Below are positions 7,627 through 16,480 of a stretch of DNA of 64,000 bases, in pieces (position 1 is the stretch's first letter; each line of letters starts with the position of its first letter). The notes below the pieces were generated by a model. That model did no database searches. It was not told where the DNA came from and was given only the letters and a program-made list of their open reading frames with translations. A program made the position numbers and the translations under genes. Source of the DNA: Pseudomonadota bacterium (GTDB taxonomy: Bacteria > Pseudomonadota > Gammaproteobacteria > Steroidobacterales > MnTg04); contig JADFSO010000001.1 of NCBI GenBank assembly GCA_022560735.1, positions 62,001 to 126,000 on the forward strand. The letters are read 5' to 3'.

Positions 7627-10610
7627 CCGGACAGGAAGCCAGAGAACAGGAATTGCTGCGCGCTGCCGCACGCATCGCGCGGGACCACTTTGGCATCGCC
7701 GGCAGCGCTGGCCGCCGCCTGCTAGGCTGCGAAGGGCATATTTTCAGGATCGACGGCGACGACGGCAGCCAATGGGTGTTAAAGCTGAGCCCCGATGGCC
7801 TGGCCGATTCCATCGAATTACAATACAAAGTACTCGAGTTCCTGGCATCGAAGAATCCAGGTGTTGCGATCCAGTCGCACAGGCGCGCACTTGACGGGAA
7901 TCTGCCGCGAGTCGAATTTGACGGTCAGCACTGGCTGGCATGGGTGATCAGTTTTCTGCCGGGGCCGGTTCAGGCTGCAACTCCCCGGTCGCAGCGATCG
8001 CCGCGCGAGCTTGGATCGATCATGGGCCGCCTGGACAAAATTCTTTCTGGTTTTGACGACGACAGGGTAAGACGGTACTTGCGCTGGGACCTCGCGCAAG
8101 GGAAGGATTTGCGGGTGGATCGCGATGCGATCAAGGATCCGGCACGCCGCGAACTGGCTGGCGGCATGCTCGAGCGCAGCCTGACGATTGTCGACCGCCT
8201 GCAAGGGGGCCTGAGAAAGTCGGTCATCCATGGGGATGCCAACGACCACAACCTGCTGATCGGCGGTGACGGCGCAAGCATCTCGGCGGTGATCGATTTT
8301 GGCGACGTCGTCGAGAGCTGGCGAGTTGCCGAGGCGGCCATCGCGGCCGCCTATGCCCTGCTTGAAACGAATGAGCCGGTAGCGCTGGCGGCCGAGGTGC
8401 TGGCCGGCTATCACTCGGAGTGGCCGCTAAATGAAGCAGAAATCGAGGCTTTTCTGCCGTTGGTCGAGATTCGCCTTTGCATGACCGTCATTAACGCGGC
8501 GATGGCGGCAGATGAGGGTGACGAGCATTCGCAAATCCACGCCGAGGATGCTTGGCGTGCGTTGGCTTTGCTCGAACATAGAAATCTTCGCCGCGGGCAT
8601 TATCAATGCCGTGCCGCCTGCGGGCTGGATTCCACGCCGCAGACACGGTTTCTGAAACAGTGGCTGGCGGCACGAAGCGCTGGTTTCAGCCCGGTTATTC
8701 CGGAAAATTTGCTGTCGTCGGCGATCGTGCTGGATCTGTCGGTGAGTGGCGATGAAGTGGCTGCGCCGAGCGACGACGTCGAGACCATGACCGAAAAGTT
8801 GTACGCCCACATCGAATCGGCCGGCGGCACGGCAGGCATCGGCCGCTACCGGGAAAACCGGGGCCTTTACCGAAGCGAGCTGTTTACATCCGGACGCAAG
8901 GAGGCGCGCAGTTTTCATTTGGGTCTGGATTTGTTCGCGGCGGCCGATACGCCGGTCATGGCGCCAATGGATGGCCGGGTGCTCAGTGTCACCGACAACG
9001 CTCGCGATCTCGATTACGGACCGACGGTTATTTTGCAGCACGATGCCGATGGTCTGAACTTCTTTAGCCTGTACGGTCACCTGGGCCCGGCCACGCTGGA
9101 TCACCTGGAGCCGGGACAGGATGTCAGCGCGGGCGAGACTATCGGCTGGATCGGCACCTACCCGCGCAACGGCAACTGGCCGCCGCATCTGCATTTCCAG
9201 ATCATGACCGACATGCTCGATTACCGCGGCGACTTCCCCGGCGTCGCGAGCCCGTCGGAAGCCTGGTACTGGCGAGGGTTGTGCATAGACCCGAACCTGA
9301 TGCTTGGTCTGGAATTGCCGGTGGATGCCGGCCAGGACGACCCGCGCCAGGCGTTGACCGAACGCAGGCGCCAGGTACTTGGCCGCAGCCTCAGCCTCAG
9401 TTACAAAAAACCGCTGTTGATCACGCGCGGTCGCGGTCAGTTTCTTTACGATTACAAAAACCGCGCCTGGCTCGACCTGGTCAACAACGTCAGCCATGTC
9501 GGTCACTGCCACCCACGGGTGGTCGAGGCGGTCAACCGGCAGATGTCGCTGCTCAATACCAACACCCGCTACCTGCACCCGCTGATCCTCGAATACGCGG
9601 AGCGAATTACGGCATTGCTGCCGGATCCGCTCGAGGTCTGTTTCCTGGTTTCCAGTGGCAGCGAAGCGAACGAGCTGGCGATCAGGCTGGCGCGCGCGGC
9701 GACCGGGCGCCGCCGATTGCTGGTTCTCGATCATGCCTATCATGGCAATACCGCCGGCCTGATCGAAATGAGCCCGTACAAGTTCAACGGACCGGGTGGC
9801 GAAGGCCAGACCGGGCATATCGATGTGCTGCCATTGCCGGACAGTTTTCCGCAACGCCAGGGCGCGCTCACCGAGGATGCGGCGAGTGCGGTCCTCGATG
9901 CGCTGGAGGCCGAGGACCGCTTGCCCGCCGCGCTGTTTGCCGAAACCATGCCCGGGTGTGGCGGCCAGCGGGTGCTGGCGGACGGTTTTCTCGCGAATAT
10001 CTACCGGCGCGTCCGCGAGCTGGGCGGGATTTGCGTCGCCGACGAGGTGCAGACCGGTCTGGGGCGGATGGGGGATTGCTGGTGGTCGTTCGAGACGCAG
10101 GACCTGTTGCCCGACATCGTGACCCTGGGCAAACCGATAGGCAACGGCCATCCGCTGGCCGCCGTGGTGACGAGCGCAGAAATCGCCGACCGCTTTGTCA
10201 CCGGCATGGAGTACTTCAATACCTTTGGCGGCAATCCGGTGTCCTGCGCCGCGGGTCTGGCCGTGCTGGATATTATCGAGGACGAGGGGTTGCGGCGGAA
10301 CGCACTGGATATCGGTGGCAGGATGAAACAAGGTCTGCAGGCGCTCGGCGAAAAATATGAATTCCTGGCCGAGGTCAGGGGGCGCGGACTGTTCCTCGGT
10401 GTCGAGATCGTCAAGGACCGCAAGGATTATCAGCCCGACCGGCAACGCACCGACGAAATCGTTGAGGCCATGCTGGGGTACGGCGTTATGCTCAGCGTGG
10501 ATGGTCCGGGGCACAATGTGCTCAAAATAAAACCGCCGATGGTCGTGGATCGGGCCGATGCAGATGAATTTCTGGAAAAGTTCCAGCGGGTCCTGGAGCA
10601 GATGGCCTGA
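7623..10610 (+). CDS. three-domain fusion: APH-type kinase, M23 peptidase-like domain, class III aminotransferase-fold phospho-lyase
   Basis: 995 residues in one frame from TTG 7623. Domain 1 (about 15-330) is an aminoglycoside-phosphotransferase/hydroxylysine-kinase fold with catalytic loop VIHGDANDHNLL (about 200-211) and metal site VIDFGD. Domain 2 (about 425-535) is M23/LytM-like with zinc motifs HLGLD and HLHF intact, but the protein has no signal peptide. Domain 3 (about 575-990) is a class III PLP enzyme; the Schiff-base Lys is in LGKPIGNGHP (about 837). In animals the kinase AGPHD1 and the phospho-lyases AGXT2L1/L2 act on hydroxylysine or phosphoethanolamine, and kinase-lyase fusions are known in bacteria. 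By analogy this protein would phosphorylate an amino alcohol and eliminate phosphate and ammonia. The true substrate and the role of the M23 domain are unknown. Confidence 0.85.
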   Translation: MTGQEAREQELLRAAARIARDHFGIAGSAGRRLLGCEGHIFRIDGDDGSQWVLKLSPDGLADSIELQYKVLEFLASKNPGVAIQSHRRALDGNLPRVEFDGQHWLAWVISFLPGPVQAATPRSQRSPRELGSIMGRLDKILSGFDDDRVRRYLRWDLAQGKDLRVDRDAIKDPARRELAGGMLERSLTIVDRLQGGLRKSVIHGDANDHNLLIGGDGASISAVIDFGDVVESWRVAEAAIAAAYALLETNEPVALAAEVLAGYHSEWPLNEAEIEAFLPLVEIRLCMTVINAAMAADEGDEHSQIHAEDAWRALALLEHRNLRRGHYQCRAACGLDSTPQTRFLKQWLAARSAGFSPVIPENLLSSAIVLDLSVSGDEVAAPSDDVETMTEKLYAHIESAGGTAGIGRYRENRGLYRSELFTSGRKEARSFHLGLDLFAAADTPVMAPMDGRVLSVTDNARDLDYGPTVILQHDADGLNFFSLYGHLGPATLDHLEPGQDVSAGETIGWIGTYPRNGNWPPHLHFQIMTDMLDYRGDFPGVASPSEAWYWRGLCIDPNLMLGLELPVDAGQDDPRQALTERRRQVLGRSLSLSYKKPLLITRGRGQFLYDYKNRAWLDLVNNVSHVGHCHPRVVEAVNRQMSLLNTNTRYLHPLILEYAERITALLPDPLEVCFLVSSGSEANELAIRLARAATGRRRLLVLDHAYHGNTAGLIEMSPYKFNGPGGEGQTGHIDVLPLPDSFPQRQGALTEDAASAVLDALEAEDRLPAALFAETMPGCGGQRVLADGFLANIYRRVRELGGICVADEVQTGLGRMGDCWWSFETQDLLPDIVTLGKPIGNGHPLAAVVTSAEIADRFVTGMEYFNTFGGNPVSCAAGLAVLDIIEDEGLRRNALDIGGRMKQGLQALGEKYEFLAEVRGRGLFLGVEIVKDRKDYQPDRQRTDEIVEAMLGYGVMLSVDGPGHNVLKIKPPMVVDRADADEFLEKFQRVLEQMA

Positions 10611-10647
10611 GCACGGCCCGAGCAAAAAACCGGAAAGGGGAATAATA

Positions 10648-12228
10648 GTGACTCATATCAAATGGCCGCTGCTGGCGGTGTGTATAGCTTTGAGCGCATG
10701 CGGGCAAGACCCGGAAATCCAGACAGCGGCCGATACGGCGGGGCCGGTTCAACGGCCGCGCTTCGAGATCAGCGGCGACGAGGTTTTCGACGCCGGCAGT
10801 ATCCCGGCCTACGCGGGCAGCCATGATGAAATTTATGCGCATATCGATCGCAACCTGGAGCAACACCTGGCGAATCTGCAGCGCTGGGTCAGGCAGCCAT
10901 CGATCAGCGCGCAAAATAACGGTATCACCGAGATGGCCGGCATGTTGCGCGATGACCTGCTGGCCATAGGCTTCGCCGAGGCCGAGCTGGTGCCCACCGA
11001 AGGGCACCCCGGAATTTTCGCTTATTACGATGCGGGCGCGGAGAATACCCTGATCGTATACATGATGTATGACGTGCAGCCGGTGAATCCCGAGGACTGG
11101 CTGGTGCCGCCATTCGCCGGTGAACTCGTCGAACACGATCTTGGCACCGTGCTGATGGCGCGCGGCGCGACCAATCAGAAAGGGCCCGAGCGGGCCCTGC
11201 TCAATGCGCTGGAGTCGATCATCAGCGTGACCGGCAGCCTGCCGGTCAACCTGATCGTGCTGGCCGAAGGCGAGGAGGAACTCGGCTCGCCGCACTTTCC
11301 GCAGATTATCGAAAAATACAAGGATCGCCTGATGGCGGCCGATGGCGTGTTGTTCCCGTTCAACTCGCAAAATCGCGCCGGCGATATGCGCATGATACTT
11401 GGCGTCAAGGGAATCATTTACATGGAGCTGGAGGCGCGCGGCGGTGCGCATGGCGGGCCGGTCAATCACGAAGTTCACGGCTCGTTGAAGGCCAATATCG
11501 ACTCGCCGGTCTGGCGGCTGGTGCAGGCGCTGGCAAGCATGACGACGCCCGATGGCAATACGATCCTGATCGATGGCTATTACGACAAGGTCCAGCCGCC
11601 GCCGGCGGAGGATATGCCGCTGATCAACGGCATGCTGGCATCTACCGATGAAAAAAAGGCGATGCGGGCGCTGGGTATCGAACGCTGGATCGATGGCGAG
11701 ACCATGCGGGAAGCGCAAATGGATTATCTGTATAACCCGACCCTGAACATCAACGGTATCTGGGCTGGCTACACCGGAGAAGGCACAAAAACCATCTTGC
11801 CGCACATGGCGACGGCAAAAGTAGACTCGCGCTTGCCGCCCGGTCTGGACCCGGATGAAATGATGGCCCTGATCCGCACCCACCTGGACAAGCACGGCTT
11901 CACCGATATCACGATCCGCCAAATGAGCGGTTACCCGGCATCGCAGACTTCTCTCGACTCGGAACTGGTGCAGGTGGCGATCAGCGTGTTCAATAAATAT
12001 GGCGCGCCGCCCAGCGTTGAGCCGCGGGTTGGCGGCAGTGCGCCTTTCTATGTGTTCACCGATATTTTGCAGCTGCCGATGGTGTTTACCGGCATCGGCC
12101 ATGGCAACGGTGCGCACGGCCCCAACGAGATCATGGTGATCTACCCGAAAGAGGGCTCGAAAATCGCCGGTCTGGCCAGGATGGAAAAAGGCTATGTCGA
12201 TATACTGCACGCGCTGGCGGGGCAGTAA
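10648..12228 (+). CDS. lipoprotein M20-family metallohydrolase-like protein with altered metal site
   Basis: 526 residues from GTG 10648, with AAGGGGA upstream; this start exposes a lipoprotein signal ending LSAC (Cys18), whereas an ATG at 10558 lies inside the preceding gene. The fold is M20 (dipeptidase/carboxypeptidase): YDVQP motif, GEEELGSP, and C-terminal GHGNGAHGPNE. Two canonical metal ligands look replaced: the His of GHxDVQP is Met (140) and the bridging Asp of RGASDDKG is Asn (176, ATNQKG). The protein may bind metal differently or be inactive. It is anchored in the envelope, 37 bases downstream of the fusion gene and upstream of an M20D amidohydrolase, which suggests peptide breakdown feeding that pathway. 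Confidence 0.8.
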   Translation: MTHIKWPLLAVCIALSACGQDPEIQTAADTAGPVQRPRFEISGDEVFDAGSIPAYAGSHDEIYAHIDRNLEQHLANLQRWVRQPSISAQNNGITEMAGMLRDDLLAIGFAEAELVPTEGHPGIFAYYDAGAENTLIVYMMYDVQPVNPEDWLVPPFAGELVEHDLGTVLMARGATNQKGPERALLNALESIISVTGSLPVNLIVLAEGEEELGSPHFPQIIEKYKDRLMAADGVLFPFNSQNRAGDMRMILGVKGIIYMELEARGGAHGGPVNHEVHGSLKANIDSPVWRLVQALASMTTPDGNTILIDGYYDKVQPPPAEDMPLINGMLASTDEKKAMRALGIERWIDGETMREAQMDYLYNPTLNINGIWAGYTGEGTKTILPHMATAKVDSRLPPGLDPDEMMALIRTHLDKHGFTDITIRQMSGYPASQTSLDSELVQVAISVFNKYGAPPSVEPRVGGSAPFYVFTDILQLPMVFTGIGHGNGAHGPNEIMVIYPKEGSKIAGLARMEKGYVDILHALAGQ

Positions 12229-12260
12229 CGGGTTTTTGCGCAAACCCAGGGAGCGAGTGG

Positions 12261-13394
12261 GTGACCGGTCCAGTCAATTTGCGGCGGGAAATACATCGAA
12301 ACCCGGAACGCTCGGGTTGCGAAACCGGTACGGCGCAGCGTTTGCTCAGGTTTTTCGAGCCGTTGCGGCCCGATCAAGTCATCGAGGGCCTGGGCGGTGC
12401 CGGGATTGCGTTTGTTTTCTCAGGCAAAGAAGCCGGTCCGACCATCCTGCTCAGGTCTGAACTCGACGCCCTGCCGATCCACGAAGTCAATGAGTTCGAG
12501 CATCGCTCGCTGCACGACGGCACCGCTCACAAGTGCGGTCACGATGGCCACATGGCGATCCTGGCAGCAGTCGGCGAAAAGCTGTCAATAAAGCGGCCCG
12601 CCTGCGGGAGAGTCGTGCTGTTATACCAGCCGGCCGAGGAAACCGGCCAGGGGGCCGCGGCTGTCATTGCGGACGAAAAATTTGCGCGCATCAAACCGGA
12701 CTATTGTTTCGCACTGCACAACCTGCCCGGTTTTCCAGTCGGTGAAATCGTCGTCCGTAACGGAACGTTCGCTTGCGCATCGCGCGGTATGGCGATCCGA
12801 CTCACCGGCAAGACGGCGCACGCGGCCCAGCCGGAGACGGGCGTGAGCCCGGCGAAGGCGATGTGCGTGCTCATCGCCGAGCTGAGCGAACTGCCATCGG
12901 CAATGGATTTTGGCAGTGAGCTGGCCTTCGCCACCGTGGTGGGTTCGCGTCTTGGCGACCAGGCGTTCGGTACCGCGCCGGGCGAAGCGGAGATCTGGGT
13001 CACGTTGCGCAGTGAAACCGATGAAACCATGGCGCGTATTGTCAGTCATGCTGAAAAGCGGACCCGGCAACTGGCGGCCGATCATGGCCTGGAATTTGAA
13101 ATTACGTACCAGGATATTTTCGCAGCAACGATAAATTCGGACCGTGCCGTCGATGTGATTCGCCGGGCGACCGGCGATGGTCCGTTGAGCGTCGCCGAGC
13201 AACCGTTTCGGTGGTCGGAAGACTTTGGCTGTTTCGCCTCCGTCGCCCGGTGCGCGATGTTTGGTCTCGGCGCCGGGAAGGCGTCGGCCGAGTTGCACAA
13301 CCCGGATTATGATTTTCCCGATGAGCTGATTTCGCTTGGCGCGGACATTTTTCTTGGCATACTGGAACAGGCGGGAGAGACGCAGCGTCCGTGA
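12261..13394 (+). CDS. M20D amidohydrolase (N-acyl-amino-acid / hippurate hydrolase type)
   Basis: 377 residues from GTG 12261 with AGGGAG a few bases upstream. It shows the M20D metal-binding cysteine/histidine motif HKCGHDGH (about 90-97), the catalytic YQPAEETGQG, HNLPGFPVG and a lid-domain stretch GKTAHAAQPETG. Such enzymes cleave N-acylated or peptide-linked amino acids, often with a dinuclear metal centre bridged by the motif Cys. No signal peptide, so it is cytoplasmic. It lies 32 bases after the lipoprotein M20 gene and before proC in the same operon, fitting intracellular release of free amino acids. Confidence 0.85.
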   Translation: MTGPVNLRREIHRNPERSGCETGTAQRLLRFFEPLRPDQVIEGLGGAGIAFVFSGKEAGPTILLRSELDALPIHEVNEFEHRSLHDGTAHKCGHDGHMAILAAVGEKLSIKRPACGRVVLLYQPAEETGQGAAAVIADEKFARIKPDYCFALHNLPGFPVGEIVVRNGTFACASRGMAIRLTGKTAHAAQPETGVSPAKAMCVLIAELSELPSAMDFGSELAFATVVGSRLGDQAFGTAPGEAEIWVTLRSETDETMARIVSHAEKRTRQLAADHGLEFEITYQDIFAATINSDRAVDVIRRATGDGPLSVAEQPFRWSEDFGCFASVARCAMFGLGAGKASAELHNPDYDFPDELISLGADIFLGILEQAGETQRP

Positions 13395-13440
13395 GATTCT
13401 TATGATTACTTTGGACAGGACAGACCACAGGAAAAGACCC

Positions 13441-14262
13441 GTGAAAGACAAGCTCAAGATCGCGATACTCGGCGCCGGCAATATCGGCACGGCGATCGCC
13501 CACGGCCTGGCTCAGGCCGGGACAGTCAGTGCGGACCGGATCACGCTGACCCGCCGCAAGACTCATTTTCTGGACGATATGAAAGCGCAGGGTTTCGCGG
13601 TATGCGCCGACAACAAAGAGGCGATCGGCAAGTCGAATGTCGTCATCGTCGCGGTCGAACCCCAGCAACTCGACGAACTGCTGTCAGAGATCGGGCCCGC
13701 ATTGAAAGCCGGCCGCCATATCCTGATCTCGGTCGTGTCGGGCGTCGATCTCGCGCAACTCAGGCAAAAGATCGATGCCAGGGTCGAATGCGTGCGGGCG
13801 ATGCCCAATACCGCGACCGCGGTGCGCGAGTCGATGACTTGCCTCGCGTCCGACGACAGTGAAGGGGAAGGAATTGCGGCGGCCAAGGCGATTTTCGATA
13901 GCGTCGGCCAGACCCTGGTTATAGACGAGGAACTGATGGGCGCGGCCACGGCGCTGGGTGCTTGTGGCGTCGCGTTTTTCCTGCGCGCGATCCGGGCGGC
14001 CTCGCAGGGCGGTATCGAGATCGGTTTTCATGCCGAAGACGCGCTGGCGATTGCGGCGCAAACGGCGAAGGGGGCGGCCACGCTCTTGCTGGCTCACGAA
14101 AAACACCCCGAACGCGAGATCGACCGGGTCACGACGCCACGCGGCTGCACGATAGCGGGTCTCAACCAGATGGAGCACGAGGGTTTCAGCTCGGCGATGA
14201 TCAAGGGGATCACGGTATCGGCGGAGAAAGCAAGCCGCTTGCTGGCGGTTGGCAAGGATTGA
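13441..14262 (+). CDS. proC: pyrroline-5-carboxylate reductase
   Basis: NAD(P)H-dependent reduction of pyrroline-5-carboxylate to proline. The Rossmann motif ILGAGNIGTAIAHG starts near residue 8, and the family signature (AHEKHPEREIDRVTTPRGCTI, ending in GLNQMEHEGF) is present near 215-245. The GTG at 13441 gives 273 residues, the usual ProC length, with AGGA upstream; an ATG at 13402 would add 13 residues. Last gene of the operon that starts at 7105. ProC enzymes are also known to reduce piperideine-6-carboxylate to pipecolate, which could link it to the phospho-lyase domain upstream. Its stop is one base from that of the convergent TPR gene. Confidence 0.9.
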   Translation: MKDKLKIAILGAGNIGTAIAHGLAQAGTVSADRITLTRRKTHFLDDMKAQGFAVCADNKEAIGKSNVVIVAVEPQQLDELLSEIGPALKAGRHILISVVSGVDLAQLRQKIDARVECVRAMPNTATAVRESMTCLASDDSEGEGIAAAKAIFDSVGQTLVIDEELMGAATALGACGVAFFLRAIRAASQGGIEIGFHAEDALAIAAQTAKGAATLLLAHEKHPEREIDRVTTPRGCTIAGLNQMEHEGFSSAMIKGITVSAEKASRLLAVGKD

Positions 14263-14263
14263 T

Positions 14264-16072
14264 TCAGATTTCCGGCGCAGGGTTTGAATTACCGTTCCAG
14301 ACCTTGTCCGAAAACTCCTGCCAGCGCGGATCATCATGCAGGCTACTCAGCAATGCATCGGTTTTGAGCCAGACCAGTCCAGGATCCCTGACTTCCAACG
14401 CCCTTTCCAACCACTCGAACGCGGCCTCGGGATCGCCGGCATCGGCGTAGATTTCCGCGATCTGGTAGGCATCTTTCTTGCCGTATTCGCGGATAAAATC
14501 ATCGAGCGCTGCCGCCCATGCATCCTGTTCGCCGGTTCGTCCGAGCACCAGTATCCTGCCGAAGTCACGAACCCAGTTCACCGGCTCTTTTTCATATTCA
14601 GCCACGGCGTCGGCCAGGTTTCCCTGCAACAGGTGATTGTAGGCAATGTTACCGTGAATTCGTGCGACACCCGGGTCGATTTTGAGTGCATGACGTTGCA
14701 GCTCCATGCTTTCATCGAATCTGCCGGCAATGGTCAGCGCGGATGCAAGGCCAGCGATAGAAAATATGGATAATGGGTCCAGTTCGACCGCCTTCTCCAG
14801 GGGTTCGAGCGCAAAATCTCTTTGACCATCCATCGACATTTGCGCACCGTACCAACCCAGGGCGTCGATGTTGTTGGGTTCCAGTTCAAGGGCGCGCAGA
14901 AATGTAGCCTTGGAAGCTACCAGGTCGAAGTCATATACCCATTGACTTAACGCCAGCGCGATGTGCGCCTCGGCCAACTGGTCGTCCTGCGCCAGTGCCC
15001 GCTCCGCATACCGGCGGGCGATGGCATAACCTTGTGCAAACTGCAGCGACTCGGTAAAGAACCCGGTCCAGCGCGCCTGACTTAATGAGAGTTGCGCCCA
15101 CGCCGCGGCGTAGTTGGGATCGATGGCCACCGCCTCGCGAAGAACCGCGATCGACTGTTGAATATTGTCGCTACTGATATGTTCGCGTAGATAGCGGCCG
15201 CGCAGATACAGGTCGTAGGCCTCGATACTGTCTGTTCCCCGTGAGCCGGCGACTTTTTCACCGGTATTACCAAAAAGCGTGACTTTCAGGGCCGCGGCAA
15301 CCGAAGCCGAGATCTCGTCCTGGATCGCGAATATGTCGCTCAGTTCGCGGTCGAAGGTCTCCGACCACAGGTGGAAACCGGTTTCGGTGTCGATCAACTG
15401 TGCGGTGATGCGAACCTTTACCCCCGATTGCCTGACGCTGCCCTCGAGCACATAGGCGACGCCAAGCTGCTTGCCGATCAGCCGCAGATCCTTGTTCTCA
15501 CCCTTGAACTGGAATGACGAAGTGCGGCCGGTAACCTTGAGTCCTGGCATCCTGGCCAGCACGTTGAGCAATTCCTCGGACAGGCCATCGGAGAAATACT
15601 CGTTCTCGATATTCCCGCTCATGTTGACGAACGGTAGCACCGCGATCGATTTTTCCGGCACCCCGGCGCGTGTTTCGACAGCCTGATCCGGGGCGCTGAC
15701 CTGGGCCACCTCATCCTCGGAGCCGGTCAGGACCAGCTTGTCGAACAGCAGAAAGCTGACTGCAATAACCAGCGCGCCGATGATCATGAAGTCCAGCTTG
15801 CGGCCGGTAGTCGTCGCGATCGACTGACTTCGATCGACTTCTTTTTCGCGCTTGATGCCCTCTGGCGTTATTTCAAACGCCCAGGCGAAGATCAGGGCGA
15901 ACGGGAAACCGATGATGATCAGCGCCGCGGTGACGGAGATGGCCCAGTCCGGCACGTGGAGCGCGGGAAACATCACGTCCACCACCTGCATGGCAATCCA
16001 GGCGACGATGATATAAACCAGTGCGACCCGCGTTACATTGCGACGCATCAATTCCTTGAAAAAGTCTTGCAT
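14264..16072 (-). CDS. membrane TPR protein with TolB/FlgO-like domain
   Basis: 602 residues from ATG 16072, which begins MQDFFKELMRRNVTRVA, the usual start of this family. Two transmembrane helices (about 18-40 and 45-65), a cytoplasmic linker with EITPEGIKREKEVDRS, a third helix (about 90-110), then a periplasmic TolB-N/FlgO-like domain (KSIAVLPFVNMSGN, about 137-150; later YVLEGSVRQSGVKVRITAQLI) followed by TPR repeats. In many gammaproteobacteria the same C-terminal module is attached to adenylate cyclase or winged-helix domains; here the N-terminus is only membrane helices. Role unknown, probably signalling or assembly. Confidence 0.8.
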   Translation of the reverse strand: MQDFFKELMRRNVTRVALVYIIVAWIAMQVVDVMFPALHVPDWAISVTAALIIIGFPFALIFAWAFEITPEGIKREKEVDRSQSIATTTGRKLDFMIIGALVIAVSFLLFDKLVLTGSEDEVAQVSAPDQAVETRAGVPEKSIAVLPFVNMSGNIENEYFSDGLSEELLNVLARMPGLKVTGRTSSFQFKGENKDLRLIGKQLGVAYVLEGSVRQSGVKVRITAQLIDTETGFHLWSETFDRELSDIFAIQDEISASVAAALKVTLFGNTGEKVAGSRGTDSIEAYDLYLRGRYLREHISSDNIQQSIAVLREAVAIDPNYAAAWAQLSLSQARWTGFFTESLQFAQGYAIARRYAERALAQDDQLAEAHIALALSQWVYDFDLVASKATFLRALELEPNNIDALGWYGAQMSMDGQRDFALEPLEKAVELDPLSIFSIAGLASALTIAGRFDESMELQRHALKIDPGVARIHGNIAYNHLLQGNLADAVAEYEKEPVNWVRDFGRILVLGRTGEQDAWAAALDDFIREYGKKDAYQIAEIYADAGDPEAAFEWLERALEVRDPGLVWLKTDALLSSLHDDPRWQEFSDKVWNGNSNPAPEI

Positions 16073-16162
16073 CGGCTGGCCCAAAACCACGACAGCGGCA
16101 AGCTTAGCAGAGCGCCGCCTCACGGCCCAACGCCAGGGCCGGCTATTTGTTGCCCATTTCGG

Positions 16163-16480
16163 TCATACCAGGCAGTCCACGCCATCCAGCAGCATGTGGA
16201 TCAGCAGGCCGATCGCGATCAGGCGGAGCGGACGAATAAAACTCATGAGGGCATAGATTGAAATGGCCGGCCACTGGTGCAGCGGATGAAAGCCGATGCT
16301 GCAACGGGCCGGATCGTAAATCGGGGACGCCAGCAAATGATCCAGATCGACCAGCATCGTGGCCAGCATGATCAGCCAGGCCTTCAGCCAGTATTTCCGG
16401 AAAAACAACCAGGCGATTCCGCCGGGTATGGCGGCATGCAGGACCAGGTGGCTCAGCCCGCTGGCCGTGACGTTGCTCAG
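16163..16480 (-). CDS. DUF6122-like small membrane protein, start codon uncertain
   Basis: The frame encodes about 105 residues with roughly four hydrophobic segments and the family-like core LIMLATMLVDLDHLLASPIY then RCSIGFHPLHQW. Similarity to this family begins at the LSHLVLHAAIPGG stretch, which lies upstream of the first conventional start, a TTG at 16408. In this frame no ATG, GTG or TTG precedes it, so I extend to a CTG at 16480 overlapping the TGA of the redoxin gene, which would mean coupled translation. The HxxxxD pattern near LVDLDH suggests a metal-dependent hydrolase-type membrane protein like YdjM, but this is weak. Confidence 0.6.
   Translation of the reverse strand: MSNVTASGLSHLVLHAAIPGGIAWLFFRKYWLKAWLIMLATMLVDLDHLLASPIYDPARCSIGFHPLHQWPAISIYALMSFIRPLRLIAIGLLIHMLLDGVDCLV

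Noticed and set aside
8890-9240. M23 domain as a separate gene
   Set aside because: The reading frame is continuous from 7623 to 10610 with no stop or restart signal.
8427-10625. 732-codon open frame antisense to the fusion gene
   Set aside because: It mirrors the GC-rich coding strand; the composition (many Arg, His, Gln) and lack of motifs show it is a shadow of the real gene.
10522-12243. 573-codon antisense frame across the M20 lipoprotein gene
   Set aside because: Same reason: no recognisable domain and fully covered by a well-supported gene.
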